Shown piece after piece: positions 36,497-45,896 of a stretch of DNA of 64,000 bases (position 1 is its first letter; each line of letters begins with the position of its first letter). Source of the stretch: an uncultured Mycoplasmatota bacterium (GTDB lineage: Bacteria; Bacillota_I; Bacilli_A; RF39; UBA660); the NCBI GenBank assembly GCA_900553855.1, contig USFG01000002.1:62001-126000 (forward strand), in the 5' to 3' direction. A program made the position numbers and the translations under genes. The notes under the pieces were generated by a model that was not told the origin of the DNA, did no database searches, and saw only the letters and a list, made by a program, of their open reading frames with translations.

Positions 36497-37963
36497 TTAT
36501 CCTCTTTCAAAATAACTTTCTCCAACAAATTCCCTTAATATATTACTATCAGAAATATATTCACTAGGAATTGGAAAAAACATTTGTAATTCGTCTATTA
36601 ATCTTCTTGATTCATTATAATATTTAGAATCTATTGGTACACTATAAAGAAGTGGTTCAGCATAAACTCTTAATAATCCCATTTCGTAAGTATATGCCGT
36701 ATTAAGTATTACATTAGCTTGATTAGTAAATGGAAAAACATATTTTATTTCTCCATTACGTACTTTATCCCAAGATTTTAATGTATCTTGAACATTATAT
36801 CCTCTAGTTCTATTATCTCTAACTATTCTTCTAAGAAGCCTAATATCAACCGTCGAAATATGATTATGTCTATCAACCGATAAAGGCATAAAAGGACTAA
36901 TATAAACTTTTAATTTAGCATCCTTAGGAATTGTACTAGTTAATGCTTCATTTAAACAATGTAATCCCTCAATAAGTATTATGTCATTTTCTTTTAATTT
37001 TATTAATCTACCCTTATATTCTTTCTTCCCTTCAACAAAATTATAAGTTGGAACACTTACTTCCTCACCATTTAAAATTTGATTTAATTGTTTATTAAAT
37101 AAATCTAAATCTATACAATCAATTGATTCAAAATCATATTCACCATTTTTCAACTTAGGAGAATCAACTTTCTCTTTAAAATAATCATCTAAGCCAAGAT
37201 ATATCGGATTAAGACCTATCGCACTCATATATAGTGCTAATTTTTTAGTACTTGTTGTCTTACCAGATGATGATGGTCCACCTAAAAGTACCAATTTTTT
37301 ATTCTCTTTTCTAATTAAATTAGCTAGTTCATATATTTGATTATCCATCATAATATCATTTTTCTTTATAAATTCTTTAATTTTACTTTCTGAAACTAAC
37401 ATATTTAAATCTGAAATATAATTAACATGTACTAAATTACACCAATTTTTATAATCACTAAAACTTTTTAAAATCATATCTTGATTAGTAAATGTTGGAA
37501 GTGAAAAATCACTTAAATAAGGAGTAGATAACACTACACTATTATCTCCTAAATAATTTAATATATAATTCTTAAGACTTCCAGTAGACTCTGGCATATC
37601 ACTTAAAAAATAATTATAATATCCGCATAATTCATAGATAGTAACAGTTTTATCATTAGAATATAATATGTTATTAGCTTTTTCTATTTCATTAATTTTA
37701 ATATAAAAATTATATGCATCTTTAACAGTTATAACTTTTTTAGTAATCTTTAAATCTTTACTTATTAAATCATCCATCATATTCTTTAAATTATTAATAT
37801 CATCATTATTCAAACTATTTTTACTTTGAATTTTACAATATAATCCTTTATCTAATGAATGCATAAAATAAACATCACATTTAAATAGTTTTCTAACTGC
37901 GACATACATTACCATTTTTAATCCAGATTGAATTAATTTAGTTTCATATCTATCAAGTAACAC
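36497..37963 (-). CDS. Uridine kinase-like nucleoside kinase with N-terminal extension
   Basis: 488 residues. Starts at GTG 37963 after GGGGAAG. The C-terminal half is a uridine kinase/phosphoribulokinase-type P-loop domain: GGPSSSGKTTSTKK near residue 229, DDYF, and EGLHCLN. The N-terminal 200 residues resemble the ThrRS-like second domain found in Firmicutes kinases of this type (YFMHSLDKGLYC). These enzymes phosphorylate nucleosides for salvage; the exact substrate is not established by sequence. A 2-bp gap separates it from the sorting-signal protein. Confidence 0.82.
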   Translation of the reverse strand: MLLDRYETKLIQSGLKMVMYVAVRKLFKCDVYFMHSLDKGLYCKIQSKNSLNNDDINNLKNMMDDLISKDLKITKKVITVKDAYNFYIKINEIEKANNILYSNDKTVTIYELCGYYNYFLSDMPESTGSLKNYILNYLGDNSVVLSTPYLSDFSLPTFTNQDMILKSFSDYKNWCNLVHVNYISDLNMLVSESKIKEFIKKNDIMMDNQIYELANLIRKENKKLVLLGGPSSSGKTTSTKKLALYMSAIGLNPIYLGLDDYFKEKVDSPKLKNGEYDFESIDCIDLDLFNKQLNQILNGEEVSVPTYNFVEGKKEYKGRLIKLKENDIILIEGLHCLNEALTSTIPKDAKLKVYISPFMPLSVDRHNHISTVDIRLLRRIVRDNRTRGYNVQDTLKSWDKVRNGEIKYVFPFTNQANVILNTAYTYEMGLLRVYAEPLLYSVPIDSKYYNESRRLIDELQMFFPIPSEYISDSNILREFVGESYFERG

Positions 37964-38036
37964 ATTTATCTTCCCCTATTCTTTTACTAGTATATCAAAT
38001 TATATAAAAAATTAAAATAAAGTATTATTAAAAAAA

Positions 38037-38072
38037 GAAATATTATTGGTTATTTTGCAACTTTAATATTTC
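38037..38072 (-). terminator. Terminator of the 38.1-kb gene remnant
   Basis: A 9-bp perfect stem (38037-38045 with 38064-38072) followed by T7 on the minus strand. The remnant's stop codon is in the stem. Closely similar to the hairpin at 62654-62689. Confidence 0.65.
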
Positions 38073-38197
38073 TAATTTATTTAAATTATTTGTTTCAGAT
38101 ATTATATCAATAGGTATCCCTTTTCTAATAATTTTTTAATTATTGATAATATCTTATTACTTTCACCTGCTAGTTCTTCTATATATTTTACAATCAC
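38043..38197 (-). pseudogene. Gene remnant A (C-terminal part only)
   Basis: Minus strand from about 38197 reads VIVKYIEELAGESNKILS..., and after a one-base shift near 38120 continues GIPIDILSETNNLNKLEI... to a TAA at 38043. There is no start region. The last 43 bases, including the terminator, match those of the remnant at 62660-62967 at 35 of 43 positions by my alignment. The 284-bp gap between the kinase and the cohesin-like gene holds only this. Confidence 0.5.
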
Positions 38198-38234
38198 CTG
38201 ATGTTTTTAGGGCTTATTTAAAATTGGCAAAAAT

Positions 38235-38270
38235 AAAAAAGAAGAATTTATTCTAAAATATTTTCTTCTT
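38235..38270 (-). terminator. Terminator of the cohesin-like gene
   Basis: An 8-bp stem (38239-38246 with 38263-38270) with T6 on the minus strand. The stop codon (38248-38250) lies in the loop. Confidence 0.65.
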
Positions 38271-39669
38271 CTTCATTATCTTTTAATTCATTACTTTCAT
38301 CAGTATCTAAATTTTTATCTCCTTTAGACTTTCTTCTTTTATTCTTTTTATTAGCGTTATTTTCTTTTTCCTTATTTATCTGATTCACCATTTCCTCTTG
38401 TTTTTGCATAAAAACCTTAGTTAGTTTATTTTTACTATTATTTATAAGAATAAGTGCTAATAAAAGTATAACAACACATATACCTAAACCAATAGACACA
38501 TACATATATAACTTATTACTATTATTTAAATTTTCAAAATCTTTTTGACTGAATAAAGAAATTATTTTATTTACATTATCATATAAATATAATTCATTTT
38601 TACCTGTTGAAATATTAGTGCCACTAATAACATAATTATTACTATCTTTAGTTAATCTATATCCAAAAACCTTTTCATCATTAATAGTTATTTCTTCTTT
38701 AATTAAATTCTTAATATTTATTTCCTTATTAGTTAAATATATTTTAAAATCATTTGATCCAACTTCATTATAATAACTTACTTCATTATTAACTTCATCA
38801 TAAATATAAAATCCTTCTTTATTATTACTATCTCTTAAATAAAGTAATGTTAAATTTAAAGTATCATTTTTTAAACAAGCAACCTCTTCTTCATTAAATT
38901 TAATAGTTGAAGCCACAAAATTTGTTGGTAAATCTTCCGGTAATTTTCTTAAAATATTAAATTCACCATTTTTAAATTTATTAACAATAGGATCTTTTTC
39001 AGGAACAGTTACCTTAACAACATAAGTCTTACTTGTTCCATTTTCTGCAGTAACAACTACATTAAACTCATTTAATCCTTCTTTAACATCAAACTCGCCT
39101 AAACCACTTACTTTTGCTTTTTTATCATTTACTTCACCATTAATTTTAATCTTTGTAGTATCAGCTGTAACTAGACTAGTATACTCTAAAGACTTTTGAT
39201 CAAATTTAGGACTTATTTCAAATCCATCTATACTTAGTGATTTTAAATTATTATCCGAAGAATAATTAATTATAACAGGTTTTTTAATATTAATTTTAAT
39301 AGTAGAACCACTAGTTGCTACAACACTTTCACTATCCCAATCAACTAATTTAGTATTTTCAACATTGAAAGTTGCAGTTCCTACCGCAATAGCTTTAAAT
39401 TTATAAGTATAAGTTTTTGAAGAAATAACTCCATCACCATATTGTACAACACTAGGTTCACCACTAATTAAAGATAATTTTGATTTATCATAAGAAACTC
39501 CGAATTGCCATGAACCAAGTTTACCACTAGAAGATACCTTAACAGTTACTGTAAAAGTATTATTTATTGTCACATTACTTGAACTACTACTAGCTTTTAT
39601 TGATCCAGTTGCTGCATAAATATTCAAAGGTAACAATAACATAATAAACATTATTATATATTTTTTCAT
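38248..39669 (-). CDS. Membrane-anchored cohesin-domain protein
   Basis: 473 residues. Signal peptide (1-19), then a cohesin-like domain at about 22-128 (starts GSIKASSSSSNVTINNTFTV; includes GSWQFGVSYDKSKLSLISG). A cadherin-like beta-sandwich domain follows at about 138-222 (LKSLSIDGFEISPKFD... TYVVKVTVP), then a further beta-rich region. One transmembrane helix lies at about 387-409 and a Lys/Glu-rich cytosolic tail ends the protein. Cohesins bind dockerins; the next gene upstream encodes a dockerin protein, 9 bp away in the same transcript, so this is likely its cell-surface receptor. Confidence 0.75.
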   Translation of the reverse strand: MKKYIIMFIMLLLPLNIYAATGSIKASSSSSNVTINNTFTVTVKVSSSGKLGSWQFGVSYDKSKLSLISGEPSVVQYGDGVISSKTYTYKFKAIAVGTATFNVENTKLVDWDSESVVATSGSTIKINIKKPVIINYSSDNNLKSLSIDGFEISPKFDQKSLEYTSLVTADTTKIKINGEVNDKKAKVSGLGEFDVKEGLNEFNVVVTAENGTSKTYVVKVTVPEKDPIVNKFKNGEFNILRKLPEDLPTNFVASTIKFNEEEVACLKNDTLNLTLLYLRDSNNKEGFYIYDEVNNEVSYYNEVGSNDFKIYLTNKEINIKNLIKEEITINDEKVFGYRLTKDSNNYVISGTNISTGKNELYLYDNVNKIISLFSQKDFENLNNSNKLYMYVSIGLGICVVILLLALILINNSKNKLTKVFMQKQEEMVNQINKEKENNANKKNKRRKSKGDKNLDTDESNELKDNEEEENILE

Positions 39670-39678
39670 ATATTCCTC

Positions 39679-41637
39679 CTATTGTTCTATTTTACTAACA
39701 CCTAAAATATGTTTTTGAATTTTAAGTAAATCAATTATATCAACCACACCATCTTTATTAACATCAGCAGCTTCTCTATAACCATCAGTTAATTTATTAA
39801 CCCCTAAAATATCTTTTTGTACTTTAAGTAAATCAACAATATCTATATTTCCATCACCATTATTATCTCCATATATAACAATAGTATAAGTTTTCTCTCC
39901 ATTGCCTTTTAATTTTAATGTCATTCCAGTAGATAATATTTTATTTTCGCTAATTTCTGCTATCATCGTTGGATAATTTAAATTTATCTGACTAATAAAT
40001 GAACTAGCATCTATATTTTCATCAAAACGACTTATATAATTATTTTTTATATTAATTTGTAAATTAGATAATACTTCATCAGGACTATATAATATTTCTT
40101 CTCTTTTTTGAATTAATATTGTATAAGTTTTTTTATCACCTGATGCACTTGTTACAACAACATCAAGCTTTGTTTCATCGTTATCTAAAGTTTTCTCACC
40201 AATTCCTTCAACTTTTGCATTAACATTAGTAGCAGTAGCGTTAACAGTTACTTTATTAACATCTTTAGAAATATAGCATGTGTAATTAGTTGCACTGCTT
40301 GTAAATGATGGCATTAAATTACAACCTGTAACACTTAAACTAGCTAAAGTATTATCTTCATTATAATTAACATCTAACGTTGTTAAAGTAGGCATATCTC
40401 CCTTAAATACCGGTATTGAAAATATAAAACCAGTATCAATTAAACCATTATCATAATAACCTTCATAATAATTAAATGATTCACTATAAGGTGCTCTAAC
40501 ATTTTGCATATATTGAGTACTATAATAAGTTTCCCCCGCTAAATCAAATTTTTGTAAATATAATGTACTTTGTTTATATTCAGTAACATATCTACTTAAT
40601 AAATTTCCACCATCAACAATTGCCGCATAAGGACTATTCCAATTTTTCTTTTTAGCATAAGCAAGCCCAGATCTAATAATATCAGTTTGTGTCTTACCAC
40701 TAGCATTTATATTAAAGAAATTATAATAACCAGGATACTCTGCATTATCTCCACTTGATAAAACAGATCCTCTTGTTCCTTGTTCTTGAATTGCTCTTGC
40801 AACTAAATGAACCGGACTTACACCATTTTTCTTAGCAGAATCCATAAATGTTCTAGCATAACTTACTTCAACCTTTTCATTACTATCATTATAATAAAAA
40901 GTATTACCTTCCATAAATGTTCCTCTAAGCATTGTTTGTACTAATTCTTCTGTATGAATACTTTCTTTATAAGCAAGTTCTTCAAACATAAAAACTCTTT
41001 CATCATTCAAGAAATTTCTTGGATCTAAATAAAATTTTATAGTTTGCTTACTAGCAGCATACCATCCACCTTCAAATGTAATCCATTTTCCATCGCTATA
41101 TGCTCCATCTTCAGTACTTCTAAGTGTTTCATTAGATCCATTAATTAAATTAAGGTTTACATATCTAGTTTCTCCAGCAACTACTTCATCAAAAGTAGCA
41201 TTAACATTATAAGGCATAAATTCCCACGTAGGATGAACACTCTTTAAAACCGCTAAATTCCTAGCATATGATTCTGGAAATCCTTTATTTATATATTCAG
41301 TAATTAAACTATCACTAATTGTATATTCCTTAACATCCACAAATGAGATAGAACTATTTCCTTTAGTAATAAATCCTTCATACCAAAATCCACTATACTG
41401 TAATCTAATCTTATAAAAATTACCTTCTTCTCCAATTATTTCAAACGCTCTTGGATAAGAAATACTTATCTTACTACCAGTATCACTTAAAATTCTATCA
41501 CAATGACTACTAGCACATTTTCTAACATAAACATCAGTAACACCCTTTGCTATTACTCCTTGTTTATATGTAGTATCTGCACTTACAGATGTAACAAAAC
41601 AAAATAATAATAACAATAAATATTTAAAATACTTCAT
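39679..41637 (-). CDS. Secreted glucosaminidase with C-terminal dockerin
   Basis: 652 residues. Signal peptide (1-20), an SH3-like wall-binding region (about 27-95, with CASSHC), and an endo-beta-N-acetylglucosaminidase domain (about 265-395) with the probable catalytic Glu285 in AIQEQG. A cadherin-like beta-sandwich (about 431-510) and a C-terminal type I dockerin (about 590-650) follow. The dockerin has two calcium-loop repeats: GDNNGDGNIDIVDLLKVQKD and DVNKDGVVDIIDLLKIQKH. It should cut peptidoglycan glycans and dock on the neighbouring cohesin protein. A GGAG site precedes the ATG. Confidence 0.85.
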   Translation of the reverse strand: MKYFKYLLLLLFCFVTSVSADTTYKQGVIAKGVTDVYVRKCASSHCDRILSDTGSKISISYPRAFEIIGEEGNFYKIRLQYSGFWYEGFITKGNSSISFVDVKEYTISDSLITEYINKGFPESYARNLAVLKSVHPTWEFMPYNVNATFDEVVAGETRYVNLNLINGSNETLRSTEDGAYSDGKWITFEGGWYAASKQTIKFYLDPRNFLNDERVFMFEELAYKESIHTEELVQTMLRGTFMEGNTFYYNDSNEKVEVSYARTFMDSAKKNGVSPVHLVARAIQEQGTRGSVLSSGDNAEYPGYYNFFNINASGKTQTDIIRSGLAYAKKKNWNSPYAAIVDGGNLLSRYVTEYKQSTLYLQKFDLAGETYYSTQYMQNVRAPYSESFNYYEGYYDNGLIDTGFIFSIPVFKGDMPTLTTLDVNYNEDNTLASLSVTGCNLMPSFTSSATNYTCYISKDVNKVTVNATATNVNAKVEGIGEKTLDNDETKLDVVVTSASGDKKTYTILIQKREEILYSPDEVLSNLQINIKNNYISRFDENIDASSFISQINLNYPTMIAEISENKILSTGMTLKLKGNGEKTYTIVIYGDNNGDGNIDIVDLLKVQKDILGVNKLTDGYREAADVNKDGVVDIIDLLKIQKHILGVSKIEQ

Positions 41638-41669
41638 TTCTACATCTCCATCTTCACTATAATTATATC

Positions 41670-41698
41670 AAAAAAGATAATACATTTAAGCATTATCT
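41670..41698 (-). terminator. Terminator of the Tad-companion genes
   Basis: A 7-bp stem (41675-41681 with 41692-41698) with 10-nt loop and T6 on the minus strand, 25 bp after the stop at 41723. Confidence 0.65.
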
Positions 41699-41722
41699 TA
41701 TTAATTATACATTATTTTACAC

Positions 41723-41998
41723 TTATAATTTTTCAATAACTTTATGATTTTTTTCCAAACATCTAATTAAATCTTCTTTATCATACTTAGAAAAAATATT
41801 TCTTAATTTATCTGGATTAATTAAAAACATTTGTAAGTGATTAACAAAAACATCATGTTCATTAGTTAATTTAAGTTCTCTAACCGTACTAAAATTTTCT
41901 TTTACAACTAAAGGAAACAAAGTTAAACTTTCTACTAAAGCAGGATTAATATTATTTATTTCTTCATTACTTAATCCAAGATCAGTTAAATAATCCAT
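41723..41998 (-). CDS. Small hypothetical protein downstream of Tad-like genes
   Basis: 91 residues, all helical in appearance, cytosolic, starting MDYLTDLGLSNEEINNINPAL, which suggests a small helix-turn-helix or death-like fold. It overlaps the upstream gene stop by one base and is probably made together with it. No family recognised. Confidence 0.55.
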   Translation of the reverse strand: MDYLTDLGLSNEEINNINPALVESLTLFPLVVKENFSTVRELKLTNEHDVFVNHLQMFLINPDKLRNIFSKYDKEDLIRCLEKNHKVIEKL

Positions 41999-43542
41999 TA
42001 TAAATTACCAGCCTTTCCAATATCACTTAAATGTTTTGCTTTTATAATAATATCAGTTATATCAGCTTTACTAATATTCATTCCATAACTATTAATTACT
42101 TCATTTAAATCAATTAACCTAATTTTAGGTAATGTACCAAGTACTAATGAAATATTATGAACAGATTGACCACTAATTAATAATTTACTTATAATTGAAT
42201 CTAATTCACTACTATCCATTTCAAATACATTGGGATTTGTATAAATAGCATCTAATTCAATATTATTTTTTCTTAAAACTTCTAATACTTTAGTAAAACT
42301 AATTGGACTAAATACACTTCTAATATATTTTTGATTTTCCTCACTAAATCTATCAAAATCTAATTTATTTGTAATAAAGAAATTACTAACTATATCAGGA
42401 CTATTTTTCTTACTACTATTTCCGAATATATCCAAGTTTGTTAATCCAGTATGACCATCTTCTTCATCTTTATTATTTAAAAATTTAAAATCGTTTACTT
42501 CACTACTTTTATCTTCATCACTTTCTAATGACTTGCCAAATATATTTTCATATTCTTTATCAATAGAATCATTTAATGTTTTAAAATCAATTGTATTATC
42601 TTTTTGAGTAGCAAATAATGAACTAATTGTATCATCAAAATGAGTATCTTCTAAATCTTCTTCTTTTATTAAATCTTCTTCGCTAGTTTTTTCATCGAAT
42701 ATATTTTGATTATCATCATCTAACTTAAAATCAAACTTACTATCAAATGAATTCAAATTCATATCTTCATCTTTTAAGAATAATGAACTATCATTTTCTA
42801 ATTCAGGGCTTTCTTCTTCTTTAACTAAATCACTTTCATTAGATATTTCTTTATCAGTAGTTTCTTCTACCTCTACTTCATCATCTTTCTTTTCTTCTGA
42901 AGTTTTATCAGTATCTTCACTACTTTCTTCTTTATCAATAGAAGCTATTTCATCGAATACAGGACTATCATCTATTGGCTCATCTATAATAGGTACATCT
43001 GTTTCAACTTCTTCGTCAGTAATTGGTAAATAAACTAATGATTCAGAATTATTTTCTGAATATTCAATAATTTTATTTATCTCTCCACTATAATACTCTA
43101 AAGCAATACTTACAGAATCAAATCTATCTTTTTTATCTTTCTTATCTTTCTTTAAATTAATTAATAATTCTTTAATAGTTCTAGCCCTATCAGTAAGTTC
43201 ATTAATTTTTTCAACTTGCTTAGCAATTTCTTTTTGTTTGCTAACAATTTTCGCATTAATTTCTTTAGTACCTACTTCTACAATTGCATCTAATCCCTTA
43301 TTACCATAATTTTCTTTAAGATCGTTTAAATCTTTTTCAAAAGATGCAATTTCCTCTTCTAAACCAGCAATATGAGCTTTATACTCATCAACATTTGTTT
43401 TATATCCTTTAGCTTCATCAATTTTAGAATCTATTCTTTGCTGAACAACTTCTAAAGCTGAACTAAGTTCATCTTTTTCATTAGATAAATCATTTAATAT
43501 ACTTTTTAATCTTCCATTTATTTCATTAATTTTTTCTAGCAT
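41998..43542 (-). CDS. Acidic coiled-coil protein associated with the Tad-like locus
   Basis: ATG at 43542 (514 residues) follows AAGGTAGG by 9 nt; the TTG at 43551 is less likely. Residues about 1-165 are coiled coil (heptads with Leu/Ile; KEIAKQVEKINELTDRA). The middle (170-385) is low-complexity and very acidic (Asp/Glu/Ser). The last 120 residues form a compact helical domain (SPISFTKVLEVLRKNNIELD). No signal peptide or membrane helix. It has its own likely promoter. A scaffolding or FHA-like regulatory role is guesswork; no family recognised. Confidence 0.6.
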   Translation of the reverse strand: MLEKINEINGRLKSILNDLSNEKDELSSALEVVQQRIDSKIDEAKGYKTNVDEYKAHIAGLEEEIASFEKDLNDLKENYGNKGLDAIVEVGTKEINAKIVSKQKEIAKQVEKINELTDRARTIKELLINLKKDKKDKKDRFDSVSIALEYYSGEINKIIEYSENNSESLVYLPITDEEVETDVPIIDEPIDDSPVFDEIASIDKEESSEDTDKTSEEKKDDEVEVEETTDKEISNESDLVKEEESPELENDSSLFLKDEDMNLNSFDSKFDFKLDDDNQNIFDEKTSEEDLIKEEDLEDTHFDDTISSLFATQKDNTIDFKTLNDSIDKEYENIFGKSLESDEDKSSEVNDFKFLNNKDEEDGHTGLTNLDIFGNSSKKNSPDIVSNFFITNKLDFDRFSEENQKYIRSVFSPISFTKVLEVLRKNNIELDAIYTNPNVFEMDSSELDSIISKLLISGQSVHNISLVLGTLPKIRLIDLNEVINSYGMNISKADITDIIIKAKHLSDIGKAGNL

Positions 43543-43570
43543 TGTTACCAACCTACCTTATTCTAAAAAG

Positions 43571-43600
43571 AGTATACCATATTTTACACTAAAAAAACAA
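43571..43600 (-). promoter_or_regulatory. Probable promoter of the coiled-coil gene
   Basis: Minus strand: TTGTTT (43595-43600), 18-bp spacer, TATACT (43571-43576). The -35 lies inside the palindromic terminator of the preceding gene. Confidence 0.5.
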
Positions 43601-43619
43601 TGATAATTATCATTGTTTT
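43591..43619 (-). terminator. 26-bp perfect palindrome acting as terminator
   Basis: Bases 43594-43619 form a perfect palindrome (AAAACAATGATAA and its complement), followed on the minus strand by three further T. It touches the stop codon of the preceding gene and overlaps the next promoter's -35. Confidence 0.7.
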
Positions 43620-44181
43620 ACTTATTTTTTAACGCATTTAATCTTTCCATAAAACTTTCACTACTTAAATCACTATTTTCTTTAACTTTTGGAAGTTCTA
43701 TTTCATCTTCTTTACTTTCTTTAATTTTATTTTCTTGATTTTCATAAAGTGCATCTAAAGCATCAACATCATTAACTTTAACTTCATTATTATCTTCATG
43801 TTCAATTTCTTTTACGTCTTCATTCTTAGGAATATCATTACTAATATTTGTCTCTTCAATAACTTCTTCCACTTTTTGTTCTTCTTTTGTTTTTTCATCA
43901 ACCACACTTTGAACTTCAACTTTTTTATCATCAATATTCTCTTGAGCTTTTGGTTCTGAGACAGGTTTTGATTCAACTTGAATATTTTCTTGAACTACTG
44001 TTTCTGAGGCAGGTTTTGATTCAACTTTAATATCCTCTTTAGCTTGTTTTTTACCTTTCTTAATATTAATAATAATTAACACAATTAATATTAATGCAAT
44101 AGATCCAGTAATAGCATAAAAATACAACATTCCATTATCTGAATTATAAATAAGCTCTAAAAATTTTTTTATATTTTCCAT
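43618..44181 (-). CDS. Membrane-anchored acidic low-complexity protein of the Tad-like locus
   Basis: 187 residues. A hydrophobic segment at about 18-40 is followed by a long Glu/Lys/Val tail with two imperfect repeats (KVESKPASETVVQENIQ and QVESKPVSEPKAQENI). With a basic flank after the helix, the tail probably lies in the cytosol. It is the fifth gene of the cpaB-cpaF-tadB-tadC run, 12 bp after tadC. No family recognised; possibly a structural partner. Confidence 0.6.
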   Translation of the reverse strand: MENIKKFLELIYNSDNGMLYFYAITGSIALILIVLIIINIKKGKKQAKEDIKVESKPASETVVQENIQVESKPVSEPKAQENIDDKKVEVQSVVDEKTKEEQKVEEVIEETNISNDIPKNEDVKEIEHEDNNEVKVNDVDALDALYENQENKIKESKEDEIELPKVKENSDLSSESFMERLNALKNK

Positions 44182-44193
44182 AAATTCTCCTTT

Positions 44194-44985
44194 TTATCTC
44201 GTCGTAAATATCATCATTATTGAAATAACCAATAATATCATAACACCTATTGTAGTTGAAACAAGCATAACTCTTGTTTTACTTTCCATAGTTTCAAGTC
44301 TAGCTTTATATCTATTCTCTCTTGCTTTTTGTTGTAAGCTTGAAATATTTCTTGAAAAAGTAAGCAATTGTTCTTGTTTTCTTTCTTGACTACCTAAACT
44401 AAGACGATACAATAATCTCATCATTCTCATTGAATCTCTAACCGGATATTCTTTTGCAAAATCCATATATGGGTTAATTGAAGAATCTCCCGCATTTATT
44501 TTTTCAAGTAATTCAAGTAAGCCATTTCTAAATATTTCAGGCGCTTCATTAACTGATTTTCCAAGTGCTACTGGAACAGTATAATGTTGTACTAATATTT
44601 CCAAACTTTTTAAGTAATAAGGAAGCATCATATCTATTTGACTTAAATGAGCCTTATAATATCTTTTTATTTGAAAATAAGGTAACTTAAATACTCCATA
44701 AGCAGCAATAAGTGTTATTATAACTTTAATATATGATAAATCAGCAATAAAGAAAAGAATCAACAAAAACATAACAAGCATACCATTTCTTAATCTAGCA
44801 TTATATATACTTTGAATATCAACAGCATCTCCATATTTTGCTTTTAAATAAAAATCATAATCCTTTTCTTTCATTTTAATAAAGATATCTTTATTATCAT
44901 TTAAAAATTTATTAGTACTAATACTTCCATTATATTCAAGAATTACATAAAGAAGAACACCTAATATTAAAACCTCTATTAACAT
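44194..44985 (-). CDS. TadC-like inner-membrane platform protein
   Basis: 263 residues. Two hydrophobic segments near the N-terminus (about 1-17 and 70-100), a cytosolic T2SSF-type helical domain (about 115-225; YYLKSLEILVQHYTVPVAL) and a C-terminal membrane helix. This is the GspF-related fold of TadB/TadC, which with the ATPase moves pilin subunits. It lies 2 bp after the tadB-like gene. AGGAGGAGAAT precedes the ATG. Confidence 0.78.
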   Translation of the reverse strand: MLIEVLILGVLLYVILEYNGSISTNKFLNDNKDIFIKMKEKDYDFYLKAKYGDAVDIQSIYNARLRNGMLVMFLLILFFIADLSYIKVIITLIAAYGVFKLPYFQIKRYYKAHLSQIDMMLPYYLKSLEILVQHYTVPVALGKSVNEAPEIFRNGLLELLEKINAGDSSINPYMDFAKEYPVRDSMRMMRLLYRLSLGSQERKQEQLLTFSRNISSLQQKARENRYKARLETMESKTRVMLVSTTIGVMILLVISIMMIFTTR

Positions 44986-44987
44986 AA

Positions 44988-45881
44988 CTATTCTCCTCCT
45001 GTATCTTCATTATAGTATTTTTCACCATTAAGCAAGAAGTATGAATTAACAACTATTATTAAATGTAAAATTATAACTACATAAATTTTATTAAGCATGC
45101 TAATATAATTTTCTACACCAAGTAACGTTTGAGTTAACATAACAAGTAAATAAAGTGCTATACCAAAGGTTAAGAATCTCTTATGAAAATTAGCTCTATC
45201 CATTTTATCTCTATAAACACCTTCTACTAATTGATCGATATCTAAAAGCATATTTTCTAAAGCCTCTCCAGAATCTCTACTACCTTCTTTAGTAATTTGT
45301 AAAAATAATTGATGCATATTTTTAACCATATAATATGGATATTTTTCATTAAAATAATTTATAGATTCATCAATAGTACCATTATCATAACTCATTTTAA
45401 TCATTTTCTTAACATCATCAAGTACTGGATTTTCTAATACTCCACTATCTCTAACACCCTCTAATGCTTTAACAAAACTTTGTGTAGTATTAAATTCCAT
45501 AATTACATTTGTTGTATAAACTTGAATTTGTTCAAATACAAACTCACTATAAACTCTTTTACATCTTAAATAAGCTAAATAAGGAATAAATAAAACAGCA
45601 GCAGTGCCATAAAATATAGCCCAAAATATACTATAAAAATATAAATATCCTACACCAGCACCAAAGCCACCAAATAACACAATCTGTGTAATATATTGTT
45701 TAGTTGTATATTCCTCACCTAACTCAATAGATTTTTGTCTAACAGTTTTAAAAGAAAAAGGAGCATATTTGTCATAGATACCAGTTACACCTTTTAAAAA
45801 TGTTTCGTATATTTTTTCACCTTCATTTTTACGATAAGTAATAATGAAAATGCCAATTATTATTAATATAACTAATTCCAT
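44988..45881 (-). CDS. TadB-like inner-membrane platform protein
   Basis: 297 residues. N-terminal membrane helix, a helical pair at about 65-105, a T2SSF cytosolic domain (about 120-235; YTTNVIMEFNTTQSFVKAL) and two C-terminal membrane helices. It pairs with the TadC-like protein. It lies 15 bp after the cpaF-like gene in one operon. Confidence 0.8.
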   Translation of the reverse strand: MELVILIIIGIFIITYRKNEGEKIYETFLKGVTGIYDKYAPFSFKTVRQKSIELGEEYTTKQYITQIVLFGGFGAGVGYLYFYSIFWAIFYGTAAVLFIPYLAYLRCKRVYSEFVFEQIQVYTTNVIMEFNTTQSFVKALEGVRDSGVLENPVLDDVKKMIKMSYDNGTIDESINYFNEKYPYYMVKNMHQLFLQITKEGSRDSGEALENMLLDIDQLVEGVYRDKMDRANFHKRFLTFGIALYLLVMLTQTLLGVENYISMLNKIYVVIILHLIIVVNSYFLLNGEKYYNEDTGGE

Positions 45882-45896
45882 AACAAATTACCCTTT

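Noticed and set aside
43594..43619. The 26-bp palindrome as a mobile-element or recombination site
   Set aside because: It is A/T-rich, directly touches a stop codon and is followed by T bases, so a terminator explains it.
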